DNA of 64,000 nt from Holophaga foetida DSM 6591 (GTDB lineage Bacteria; Acidobacteriota; Holophagae; Holophagales; Holophagaceae), in assembly GCF_000242615.2 (NCBI RefSeq), contig NZ_KI912268.1, positions 2,322,339 to 2,386,338 of the forward strand, in the 5' to 3' direction. Below, in pieces: positions 26,102 to 34,011 of this stretch (position 1 is its first letter; the number at the start of each line of letters is the position of its first letter). The position numbers and the translations under genes are program-made. The notes beneath the pieces were generated by a model. That model saw only the letters and a program-made list of their open reading frames with translations, was not told the DNA's origin and ran no database searches.

Positions 26102-27049
26102 GTGCTCCTTCCCCCTCGGGTGGATCGACACACCCACCTGGAGGGCAGCCTGGCCCCAGACTGGGTCCGGCTAGAGGCGGCCCGTCGCCATCTGTCGGTC
26201 CCGGACCTGACCGAGGCCTTCTGGCGGGGCGAGGCTCACAGCTTCGAGGCCTTCATCGCCACCTTCGTCTTCGCCTGCGGGTTCCTGACCTCCAGCGAAG
26301 CGGTGGCGGTGGCCTTGGGCGCCGCCGTGAAGCGCCTCCCCCCCCCCGAGCCCGGCCTCCCCCGGGGCATCGATCTCTGGATCTCCCCCCACTGGCTCGT
26401 GAAGGAGCGCAGGCAGATCAGCCTGGCACACCTGTGGAAGGGGCTTGAGCAGGGGATAGAGACTGCGCGCTGCCAAGGGGTCCGCGTCGCCGTAGTCATC
26501 GATGCCGTAAATCACTTCGGCCCAGCCCACGGCCACGAGGTTCTGGACCTCGTGCTGGGGGAACGGCCCTCCTGGGTCGTCGGCTTTTCCACCGGGGGGA
26601 TGGAGAAGGTTCCCTTCCGGGAATGGGCGCCGGTCTTCGAGCGGGCCAGGAAGGCCGGACTGCGGCTCGCCGCCCATGCCGGGGAGAACGGCCCCGCCTC
26701 CCGGATCAGGGAGGCCATCCTAGAAGCCGGGGTTCAACGTATCGTCCACGCTGTCCGGGCCGTCGAAGAACCGAGCATCCTTGAACTCCTGGCGGAACGG
26801 CAGATCCCCGTGGATGTCTGCCTCACCTCCAACCACGCCCTCGTTCCCGGCCTCGATCACCATCCCCTGCCCGGCTTCCTTGCGGCCGGCATCCGCTGCG
26901 GGCTTGGCACAGACGATCCCGGGGTCATGCTTTGCGATCTGCCGGGCGAGTGGCAGCGCGCAATGGGAACCGGGATTTCCCCCGAAGCGGCACAACGGCT
27001 CCAGGAGCAATCTGCAGAGGATGCCTGGTGCTTCCAGATTGGGACGTGA
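26102..27049 (+). CDS. Adenosine deaminase-family protein
   Basis: A 315-aa metal-dependent amidohydrolase-superfamily protein that likely hydrolyses an aminopurine or related substrate. Zinc ligands and active-site residues are present: HTHLEGS (N-terminal HxH), AAHAGENG, RIVHAVRAVEEP (His where most have RIGHG) and GTDDPGV. The start is GTG 26102, one base after the FYDLN-acid stop. It is near the lower end of the family's length. True adenosine specificity is not established. Confidence 0.85.
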   Translation: MLLPPRVDRHTHLEGSLAPDWVRLEAARRHLSVPDLTEAFWRGEAHSFEAFIATFVFACGFLTSSEAVAVALGAAVKRLPPPEPGLPRGIDLWISPHWLVKERRQISLAHLWKGLEQGIETARCQGVRVAVVIDAVNHFGPAHGHEVLDLVLGERPSWVVGFSTGGMEKVPFREWAPVFERARKAGLRLAAHAGENGPASRIREAILEAGVQRIVHAVRAVEEPSILELLAERQIPVDVCLTSNHALVPGLDHHPLPGFLAAGIRCGLGTDDPGVMLCDLPGEWQRAMGTGISPEAAQRLQEQSAEDAWCFQIGT

Positions 27050-27088
27050 ATCCCAAGGATATTCATGGCAAAATAGCGGATTCGTAGT

Positions 27089-27165
27089 GCGCCCGTAGCT
27101 CAGCTGGATAGAGCATCAGGCTTCGAACCTGAGGGTCGGGCGTTCGAATCGCTCCGGGCGCACCA
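27089..27165 (+). tRNA. tRNA-Arg(TCG)
   Basis: 77 nt. The acceptor stem GCGCCCG pairs with CGGGCGC, followed by discriminator A and encoded CCA. The anticodon stem-loop CAGG-CTTCGAA-CCTG places TCG at the anticodon. The T-arm contains GTTCGAATC. It reads codons CGN. Confidence 0.95.
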
Positions 27166-27185
27166 CGAGAGATTTTTCAACCTTG

Positions 27186-27270
27186 GCGAATGTGGCGGAA
27201 TTGGTAGACGCACTGGATTTAGGTTCCAGCGGTTCATCCCGTGCGGGTTCGAGTCCCGCCATTCGCACCA
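27186..27270 (+). tRNA. tRNA-Leu(TAG)
   Basis: 85 nt, class II with a long variable arm. The acceptor stem GCGAATG pairs with CATTCGC. The anticodon loop TTTAGGT lies in stem CTGGA/TCCAG, anticodon TAG. CCA is encoded. It lies 20 bp after tRNA-Arg, so the two are probably cotranscribed. Confidence 0.95.
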
Positions 27271-27302
27271 CCTAGCACGTCCATTCTGATTCAGGAGTTT
27301 TC

Positions 27303-28724
27303 ATGCAGGCCACCCTCACCCACCAGAGCGCCACCCGCAAGTCCGTGGAAATCGTGCTTCCCGCCGCCGAGGTGAGTGAAGCCTACAGCAAGGTCCTTGC
27401 CGAGCTGGCCCCCAAGGCCAAGATCGCTGGATTCCGTCCCGGGAAGGCTCCCAAGTCCGTGCTCATGAGCCGCTACCAGCAGGAGATTCTCCACGAGGTC
27501 GCCACCGATCTGGTGAAGGCTCACTTCATGAACGCCACCAAGTCCGTGGGTGCCGAGCCCATCTCCCAGCCCTCCGTCGAGCCCCCCGTGCTGGTCGAGG
27601 GCCAGGAAGGCAAGCTGACCCTGCACTTCGACGTCGCCCCTGAGGTCACCCTGCCCGATTACAAGGGCCTCGCCTTCACCAAGCAGAAGCGCCAGATCGA
27701 CGAAGCCGCCATCGGCGAGCAGATCGAGGCCCTCCGCCAGCAGGCCGCCCGCTTCGTCCCCGTGGAGGACGCCGCCGCCGCCATCGGCCTCATCGCCACC
27801 CTCGACATCAAGATCAAGCCCCAGGGCATGAAGGGTCAGAACTACCAGGACCAGGTCATCGAGCTCTCCGACGAGCGTCCCTTCGACAAGGAGGTCCTGG
27901 GCCTCAAGATCGACGAATCCAGGCAGTTCAGCCTGACCATGCCCGGCGATGTGGCCAACCCCGAAGTCGCTGGCAAGGCCGTAGCCTACGAGGTGACCCT
28001 CAAGGACCTCCGCAAGCGCGAAATCCCCGAGGCCAATGACGATCTGGCCAAGGATCTGGGCGACTACGAGAATCTGGCCGCCCTGAAGGCTTCTGTGGAA
28101 AAGGATCTGAACGAGGCCGCCGAGCGCGATGCCCAGATCCGCCTCGAGTCCGCCATCCTCGAGAAGCTCCTGGAAATCACCCCCTTCGAGGCCCCTGACT
28201 CCATGGTCTCCCTCCAGCTGGATGACTACTGCAACGAGTTCGCCCGCACCATCTCCCGCCGGGGCGTTGACCCCAAGAAGATCAACTGGAATGCCTACCG
28301 TCAGACCCGCATCGAGGACGCCCGCAAGGCCGTCCGCAGCGGCTACCTGCTCCAGGCCATCGGCAATGCCGAGGAGATCACCGTCACCGAGGAGGAGCTG
28401 GACACCCAGGTCAAGGATTTCATGGCCGAGCACGATGTCCAGCAGCCCCTGGAAGCCTTCAAGGCCGAGCTCATGCGCCACGGCAGCCTCGCCGAGTTGC
28501 AGGGCCGCGCCCGCACCGAGAAGATCTTTGCCAAGCTGAGCTCCTACTCCACCGTCACCGAGGAGCTCCTGGACAAGGAAGCCTTCGAGAAACTGGTCGA
28601 ACTGGAGCGCCGCCGCGAGATGGGCATTCCCGCCGCCCGTTTCGACGCCGGTGGCCTGGAGGGTGGCGAGCTGGAGTCCCAGGAGGGTGGTGAACCCGCC
28701 GCTGTGGCCTCCGAGGAAGCCTAG
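27303..28724 (+). CDS. tig: Trigger factor
   Basis: A 473-aa ribosome-associated chaperone with peptidyl-prolyl isomerase activity. The ribosome-binding loop GFRPGKAPKSVL (residues 41-52) is conserved. The PPIase domain is at about 150-240 (FVPVEDAAAAIGLIATLDI). The C-terminal helical chaperone domain ends in an Ala/Glu/Gly-rich tail. It is 9 bp upstream of mogA, an unusual neighbour, since trigger factor is more often next to clpP. Confidence 0.95.
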   Translation: MQATLTHQSATRKSVEIVLPAAEVSEAYSKVLAELAPKAKIAGFRPGKAPKSVLMSRYQQEILHEVATDLVKAHFMNATKSVGAEPISQPSVEPPVLVEGQEGKLTLHFDVAPEVTLPDYKGLAFTKQKRQIDEAAIGEQIEALRQQAARFVPVEDAAAAIGLIATLDIKIKPQGMKGQNYQDQVIELSDERPFDKEVLGLKIDESRQFSLTMPGDVANPEVAGKAVAYEVTLKDLRKREIPEANDDLAKDLGDYENLAALKASVEKDLNEAAERDAQIRLESAILEKLLEITPFEAPDSMVSLQLDDYCNEFARTISRRGVDPKKINWNAYRQTRIEDARKAVRSGYLLQAIGNAEEITVTEEELDTQVKDFMAEHDVQQPLEAFKAELMRHGSLAELQGRARTEKIFAKLSSYSTVTEELLDKEAFEKLVELERRREMGIPAARFDAGGLEGGELESQEGGEPAAVASEEA

Positions 28725-28732
28725 GCCTTCCG

Positions 28733-29254
28733 ATGGACACCCCGCGCATCGGTGTCCTCACAATCTCGGATCGGGCCCACCAAGGGGTCTATCAGGACCT
28801 TGGTGGCCCGGCCATCCTGACGGCACTCCAGGATCTCCTGGCTGGCTCCTGGGAGCCGATCTCCCGCCTGGTGCCCGACGACCAGACCCAGATAGCCTCA
28901 GCCCTCCGGGAGCTCTGTGATGTCGAAGGGTGCTGCCTGGTCTTGACCACCGGCGGCACCGGCATTGCCCCCAGGGATGTGACCCCCGAGGCCACCCTGG
29001 CCGTCGGGGAGCGGGAACTTCCGGGCTTCGGAGAGCGCATGCGAGCCGTCTCTTCCCAGATCGTCCTCACGGCCATCCTCTCCCGACAGACAGCCGTCAT
29101 CCGAGGCCACAGCCTGATCCTGAACCTCCCAGGCAAGCCCAAGGCCATCCGCGAGTGCCTGGACGCCGTTTTCGCCGCTATCCCCGATTGCGTCGATCAG
29201 ATCGGGGGACCCAAGCTGGAGGTCACCGACAAGGTGAAAGCCTACCGGCACTGA
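28733..29254 (+). CDS. mogA: Molybdopterin adenylyltransferase MogA
   Basis: A 173-aa enzyme that adenylylates molybdopterin before metal insertion. It has the MogA/MoaB fold motifs GVLTISDRAHQG, TTGGTGIAPRDVTPEA (the phosphate-binding GGTG) and LILNLPGKPKAIRECLDAV. It overlaps functionally with moaA in the same window. It is 9 bp after tig and followed by a strong terminator. Confidence 0.92.
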   Translation: MDTPRIGVLTISDRAHQGVYQDLGGPAILTALQDLLAGSWEPISRLVPDDQTQIASALRELCDVEGCCLVLTTGGTGIAPRDVTPEATLAVGERELPGFGERMRAVSSQIVLTAILSRQTAVIRGHSLILNLPGKPKAIRECLDAVFAAIPDCVDQIGGPKLEVTDKVKAYRH

Positions 29255-29276
29255 ACCCAGGCCATCCCAATGAAAC

Positions 29277-29299
29277 GCCCCTCTCCGGAGGGGCATTTT
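29277..29299 (+). terminator. Intrinsic terminator after mogA
   Basis: A 7-bp GC stem (GCCCCTC / GAGGGGC) with loop TCCG, followed by ATTTTC. It closes the tig-mogA unit. Confidence 0.8.
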
Positions 29300-29318
29300 C
29301 ATGGATGAAATTTCGCCC

Positions 29319-29352
29319 TTGACACGTGAGCGCATTGAACGCAGATTATATG
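29319..29352 (+). promoter_or_regulatory. Probable hsp20 promoter
   Basis: TTGACA (29319-29324) and an AT-rich GATTATATG (29344-29352) with a 19-nt spacer to GATTAT. The stretch CCCTTGACA...GAACGC could also fit a heat-shock sigma. It lies 80-90 bp before the hsp20 ATG. No CIRCE element is seen. Confidence 0.45.
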
Positions 29353-29407
29353 TGCGGATAGACATAGGCCACAAAAGCCAGTCATCCCCTTTTCTACGGA
29401 GGACATC

Positions 29408-29863
29408 ATGAACCTCATCCGTCGTGGAACCCGCAACCCTGCCTTCGGCACCACCCTGGAGCCCTTTGCGCTCATGCGCGACTTCATGAGGTGGGCCCCC
29501 TTCCGGGACACGGACCTCGGGACCGAACTCAGCGCCTTCGTCCCCTCCTTCGACATCAAGGAGACTGGCGATGCGTATGTCTTCGCCGCCGACCTCCCGG
29601 GCGTGAAGCGCGACGACCTCGACATCAACCTCACCGGGAACCGCCTCACCATCGCCGGGAGGCGGGAGGCGGAAAGCCGCAGGGAGGGCGAGAATGTCTT
29701 CACCTGTGAGCGGGCCTTCGGCCACTTCTCCCGCACCTTCACCCTGCCGGATGGCGTCGATGCCGCCGGTGTCCGGGCAGAGATCAAGGACGGTGTGCTC
29801 ACCCTGACGGTACCCAAGGTGCCGGAGGTGCAACCCCGCAAAATCACCATCGCCGCCAGCTAA
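29408..29863 (+). CDS. Small heat-shock protein Hsp20
   Basis: A 151-aa alpha-crystallin-domain holdase that keeps unfolding proteins soluble. The crystallin domain runs from about residue 45 (SFDIKETGDAYVFAADLPGVKRDDLDINLTGNRLTIAG) to the end, with the conserved A-x-x-x-x-G-V-L in IKDGVLTLTVPK. The last residues lack the IxI tail motif (RKITIAAS is close). Ribosome site GGAGG before the ATG. Confidence 0.95.
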   Translation: MNLIRRGTRNPAFGTTLEPFALMRDFMRWAPFRDTDLGTELSAFVPSFDIKETGDAYVFAADLPGVKRDDLDINLTGNRLTIAGRREAESRREGENVFTCERAFGHFSRTFTLPDGVDAAGVRAEIKDGVLTLTVPKVPEVQPRKITIAAS

Positions 29864-29864
29864 A

Positions 29865-29890
29865 AAAAGGGCCGCTCTCGCGGCCCTTTT
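29865..29890. terminator. Bidirectional terminator between hsp20 and rplY
   Basis: A perfect stem GGGCCGC/GCGGCCC, flanked by AAAA and TTTT with loop TCTC, so it reads as an intrinsic terminator in both directions between the two convergent genes. Confidence 0.85.
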
Positions 29891-29911
29891 CCTTCCCCTG
29901 GGGGGATTCGA

Positions 29912-30541
29912 TTACTTCTTGCCCTTCTTGGCAGGGGCAGCAGCGGCGGGGGCCTCCTCGGCGCCCTCGACGACCTCCTCCACGGGCTTGCCCTGGATGG
30001 TGCAGATCACATTGTGGGTGTCGCCAATGATGGTCAGGTGGGTGTCAAAGGTCACCTGATCCACACGAAGGGTATCGCCAATGCGCATCCCGGCGACGTT
30101 GATATCGATGTGACCGGGAATGAAGGCGGGCAGGCACTCGACTTCAACCTCGCGGTGGGTGAAGTCCAGGATGCCGCCCTCCTTGACGCCGATGGGGTTG
30201 CCCTTGAGGACCAGGGGAGCCTTGACACGCACCTTGTGGGTGGGATCGACGCGCATGAAGTCCACGTGGGAGAGGCGGCCGGTGACGGGATCGCGCTGCA
30301 GGTCCTTGATGATGACGTGGCGCTTGATGTCCGTGCCTTCACGCTGCATGTTGATCAGGCTGTTCATGCCGGATTCGCTGGCGATGATGCGGGCCACAAC
30401 CTTGGGACTGATGGCGATGGACACGGTGGGCTCGTTGAGACCGTAGATGACCGCGGGGATGAGGCTGGCGTTGCGCAGATCGCGGGTGGCGTTCTTGCCG
30501 ACCTTCTCACGGGGGGTTACGACGATGGTTTCTTCGCTCAT
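29912..30541 (-). CDS. rplY: 50S ribosomal protein bL25 (CTC type)
   Basis: A 209-aa protein binding 5S rRNA. The start at 30541 gives MSEETIVVTPREKVGKNATRDLR, with GGAGGAACC just upstream; the long in-frame ORF to 31159 is not homologous. The L25 domain is N-terminal (IPAVIYG, VVARIIASES, HVIIKDLQRDPVTGRLSHVDFMRV), followed by the TL5/CTC C-terminal beta domain. The last 25 residues are Ala/Lys-rich. Divergent from ppk1. Confidence 0.96.
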   Translation of the reverse strand: MSEETIVVTPREKVGKNATRDLRNASLIPAVIYGLNEPTVSIAISPKVVARIIASESGMNSLINMQREGTDIKRHVIIKDLQRDPVTGRLSHVDFMRVDPTHKVRVKAPLVLKGNPIGVKEGGILDFTHREVEVECLPAFIPGHIDINVAGMRIGDTLRVDQVTFDTHLTIIGDTHNVICTIQGKPVEEVVEGAEEAPAAAAPAKKGKK

Positions 30542-30706
30542 GGTTCCTCCTACCTGGCCGCTGAAACGCGGCCCTCTCGTTGGGGACGGGCCTGGCGGCC
30601 CGGATGCCCGTCGTGGGCAAGCTGTTAGAATACCCCCGTTTCCCTTATTTTTCAAAGGTCCATTACCCGTCACACGCACGTCACGGCCCCCAGGCAGACT
30701 GTAATC

Positions 30707-32845
30707 ATGGTTCGAACCCTCCCCCGCCCTGATGATTTCCTGAATCGCGAGCTGAGCTGGCTGGCCTTCAACGAGCGGGTGCTCGAAGAGGCCGAGGATC
30801 CCCATGTCCCCCTCCTGGACAGGGTCAAGTTCCTCGCCATCGTCTCCAGCAACTGGGACGAGTTCTTCTCGGTCCGGGTCGCCGGAATCTGGCGCCAGAT
30901 CGATGCCGGTATCACCCACCCCGGGCCTGACGGGCGGACACCCCGGCAGCTCCTGGACGAGATCTCCACCCGGATCCACGACCTTTCCACCCGCCAGCAC
31001 GCCATCTTCCACGACACCCTCAAGCCCCTGCTGCGCTCCGAGGGCATCCACATCCTCAAGCCGGACCAGCTCAGCGATTTCCAACGGGACTTCGTCCGTC
31101 GCTACTTCGAGCAGACGATCTCCCCTCTGATCACACCCCTGGCGGTGGACAACAGCCACCCCTTCCCCCGCCTTGGCAACCGCGCCCTGGTGCTGATGGC
31201 GGAGCTGGAGGCCGAGGAACGACTGGAGGAGGAGCGCCTCCCCGTATCAGAACTGTCCATCATCCACGTTCCCCTCACGGTGGCCCCCCGCTTCCTGCGG
31301 CTTCCCAGCCCCCAGGGAGGCTATGCCTTTGTGATCCTGGAGGACGTGATCCGGATGTTCGCCCACCAGGTCTTCTCCGGATATTCCATTACGAACTGCA
31401 ACGCCATCCGGGTGACCCGGGACATGGATCTGCCCCTGGATGAGGACCCCTACGAAGACCTGATGAAGACCGTGGAGGAGCACCTCCGCAGCCGCCGCCG
31501 AGGCGCCACGGTCCGGCTCCAGTATGAGGAGGGCCTCAGCCCCCACCTTCTCAACACCCTCATTGAGGAACTGGAACTGGCGCCGGAGGACCTCTACCCC
31601 ACGGAAGGCTTCGCCGCATTCTCCGACCTGATGCAGCTCTACGAACAGATCGACCTGCCGCACCTGAAGGAGGCCCCCATGCCCCCTCTTCCGGTACCTC
31701 AGATCGAGCAAGCCCATTCCGTCTTCGACGCCATCGCCAAGAACGACATCCTGGTGAACCACCCCTTCCAGAGCTTCGACGACTCGGTAATGCGTTTCCT
31801 GAGGGAGGCTGCCGACGATCCCAACGTCCTGGCCATCAAGATGACCCTCTACCGGATGAGTCGGCAAAGTCCCATCGCCTCCGCCCTGGAGCGCGCCGCG
31901 GAGCGGGGTAAGCAGGTGGCCGCCATCGTGGAACTCCGGGCCCGCTTCGATGAGGAGGCCAATATCGCCTGGGCCCGACGCCTTGAGAAGGCCGGCGTCT
32001 ACGTGGTCTATGGCATGCCCTCCTACAAGACCCACGGCAAGGCCTGTCTGGTGATCCGGCGAGAGGCCACGGGTATCAAGCGCTACTGCCATCTCAGCAC
32101 CGGAAACTACAACGAAAAGACCAGCCGCCTCTATTCTGATCTGGGGCTCTTCACAGCCAGGCCGGAGTTCGGCGAAGACCTCTCCAACCTCTTCAACCTG
32201 CTGACGGGCTACACCCGCCCCCCCAGCTTCCATAAGCTAATCATAGCGCCCCAATCCTTCCGCCAAGCCCTCTACGACCGTATCGACCGAGAGCGCCAGC
32301 ACGCCCGGGATGGCAAACCAGCCCGCATGATTCTCAAGAGCAATGCACTGGCCGACGGCCCCATGATTCAGCAGCTCTACGAAGCCAGCCAGGACGGCGT
32401 AAAGGTCGATCTCATCGTCCGGGGAAGCTGCTGCATCCGCCCTGGCGTGCCCGGTCTTTCGGAGAACATCCGGGTGGTATCCATCCTGGATCGCTTCCTG
32501 GAGCATGCGAGGGTCTATCACTTCACCAATGACGGGGATCCGGAAACCATCCTGGCATCCGGGGATCTCATGAGCCGGAACCTGGACAACCGTGTCGAAG
32601 TGGCCTTCCCCCTGGTGGATCCCATCGTGGCCGCCCAGGTGGTGGAACTTCTGGAACTCCAACTTCAGGACACGATCAAGGGGAGGGTCCTGGGCCCAGA
32701 TGGTTCGGTGCTCCGCCGCGGCCTGGACCCCAATGGCCCTCGCCTCAACAGTCAGATCAAGACCTACGAGCACCTGCTCTTCGTAAGCGGCGCCAGGTTC
32801 GTCACCCAGAAGCTGAGCGGGACTTATCACGATGAGGACATCTGA
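30707..32845 (+). CDS. ppk: Polyphosphate kinase 1
   Basis: A 712-aa membrane-associated enzyme that makes polyphosphate from ATP reversibly. The N-terminal region is FLNRELSWLAFNERVLEEA, followed by LPKSSNWDEFFSVRV-type motif IVSSNWDEFFSVRVAG. The catalytic core has KMTLYRMSRQSPI, the phospho-His region YKTHGKACLVIRRE and HLSTGNYNEKTSRLYSDLGLF. The C-terminal PLD-like half is complete. Followed 30 bp later by mrp. Confidence 0.97.
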   Translation: MVRTLPRPDDFLNRELSWLAFNERVLEEAEDPHVPLLDRVKFLAIVSSNWDEFFSVRVAGIWRQIDAGITHPGPDGRTPRQLLDEISTRIHDLSTRQHAIFHDTLKPLLRSEGIHILKPDQLSDFQRDFVRRYFEQTISPLITPLAVDNSHPFPRLGNRALVLMAELEAEERLEEERLPVSELSIIHVPLTVAPRFLRLPSPQGGYAFVILEDVIRMFAHQVFSGYSITNCNAIRVTRDMDLPLDEDPYEDLMKTVEEHLRSRRRGATVRLQYEEGLSPHLLNTLIEELELAPEDLYPTEGFAAFSDLMQLYEQIDLPHLKEAPMPPLPVPQIEQAHSVFDAIAKNDILVNHPFQSFDDSVMRFLREAADDPNVLAIKMTLYRMSRQSPIASALERAAERGKQVAAIVELRARFDEEANIAWARRLEKAGVYVVYGMPSYKTHGKACLVIRREATGIKRYCHLSTGNYNEKTSRLYSDLGLFTARPEFGEDLSNLFNLLTGYTRPPSFHKLIIAPQSFRQALYDRIDRERQHARDGKPARMILKSNALADGPMIQQLYEASQDGVKVDLIVRGSCCIRPGVPGLSENIRVVSILDRFLEHARVYHFTNDGDPETILASGDLMSRNLDNRVEVAFPLVDPIVAAQVVELLELQLQDTIKGRVLGPDGSVLRRGLDPNGPRLNSQIKTYEHLLFVSGARFVTQKLSGTYHDEDI

Positions 32846-32875
32846 GGCCTTAGACTGGTAGTTCTCGGAGGCATC

Positions 32876-33922
32876 ATGGGAAAGATCAGTCGGGCCGCAA
32901 TCTACGATGTGCTGAACGCCTTCCAGGCGCCGGGGGCCAACGCCTCCCTAGTGGCCATGAAGGCCGTGCAGCGCATGGAGGTGGAGGAGGACCGGGTCTT
33001 GCTGGACCTCCGCCTCTCCAGTGTCTTCCAGCCCCACGAAGCCGTGATGCGCCAGGAGCTGGAAACCCGCCTCCGGGAACGGGCCGGAGCCGCCGAGCTC
33101 ACCCTCCGCTTTGCCTGGGAGCGGGCCCCGGAGGTTGAAACGGTCAACCTCCTTCCCACCGTCAAGCACTGCGTCGTCGTGGGCAGCGGCAAGGGTGGCG
33201 TGGGCAAGAGCACCGTGGCGGCCAACCTGGCCTGCGCCCTGGCCCTGAAAGGGCTGAAGACAGGGCTTCTGGACATGGATATCCACGGCCCCAGCATGGG
33301 CATGATGTTCGGGGTCAAGGACGGGCCGGAAGGCACCCCGGAGGGCCGGATCATCCCCATCGAGAAGTTCGGGCTCAAGCTCATGTCCATGGGCTTCCTC
33401 ATCGATGACGACCGGCCGGTGATCTGGCGCGGCCCCATGCTCAACAAGGCCCTGGTGCAGTTCCTGGGGGATGTGGAGTGGGGCGACCTGGATGTCCTGG
33501 TGATCGACCTCCCCCCCGGCACCGGAGATGTCCAGATCAGCCTGGTCCAGAACGCCAAGGAGGCCATCCAGAAGGGCGGGGCCATCGTGGTCAGCACTCC
33601 CCAGGATGTCGCCTTCCTGGACGCCAGGAAGGCCATCAGCCTCTTCCAGACCGTGGAGCTGCCCATCCTGGGCATCGTCGAGAACATGTCCAGCTTCATC
33701 TGCCCCAGCTGCCACACCGAGACCCAGATCTTCGGCCACGGAACGGTCAAGGCCGCCGCTGCCCGCATGGGCCTGCCCTTCCTTGGCGAGGTTCCCATTG
33801 ACCTGGACCTGCGCAAGGGCGGAGACGAAGGGACGCCCCTGGTGGTGGGACACCCCGAAAGCCCCCAGTCCCAGGTCTTCCTCGGCATGGCCCAGGAGCT
33901 GAAGGACCGCTTCAAGCTCTGA
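32876..33922 (+). CDS. Fe-S cluster carrier ATPase Mrp/ApbC
   Basis: A 348-aa P-loop protein that carries Fe-S clusters to target proteins. An N-terminal MIP18/DUF59 domain (about 5-85) is followed by the Mrp ATPase with the deviant Walker A GKGGVGKST (about residue 104) and DMDIHGPSMG. The ligand Cys pair CPSC lies in FICPSCHTE. The length and layout are normal. Converges toward the large TPR gene. Confidence 0.95.
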   Translation: MGKISRAAIYDVLNAFQAPGANASLVAMKAVQRMEVEEDRVLLDLRLSSVFQPHEAVMRQELETRLRERAGAAELTLRFAWERAPEVETVNLLPTVKHCVVVGSGKGGVGKSTVAANLACALALKGLKTGLLDMDIHGPSMGMMFGVKDGPEGTPEGRIIPIEKFGLKLMSMGFLIDDDRPVIWRGPMLNKALVQFLGDVEWGDLDVLVIDLPPGTGDVQISLVQNAKEAIQKGGAIVVSTPQDVAFLDARKAISLFQTVELPILGIVENMSSFICPSCHTETQIFGHGTVKAAAARMGLPFLGEVPIDLDLRKGGDEGTPLVVGHPESPQSQVFLGMAQELKDRFKL

Positions 33923-33944
33923 TACCCACACAGGATCCACCGAA

Positions 33945-33979
33945 GGGTGCAGAGAAGGTTCCGACCTCCCTCTGCGCCC
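33945..33979. repeat. Imperfect inverted repeat between mrp and TPR genes
   Basis: GGGTGCAGAG (33945-33954) pairs with CTCTGCGCCC (33970-33979), with a nested AGGT/ACCT pair inside. It could be a bidirectional terminator without U-tract. The CTCTGCGCCC-type sequence is also reminiscent of dispersed intergenic repeats in some bacteria. Confidence 0.45.
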
Positions 33980-34011
33980 TCCGCGTTGAATCTTTCAGCA
34001 CCCCACGGCGA

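Noticed and set aside
30542..31159. Long N-terminal extension of the rplY frame
   Set aside because: Overlaps ppk antisense; the L25 family starts at MSEETIVV after a strong ribosome site.
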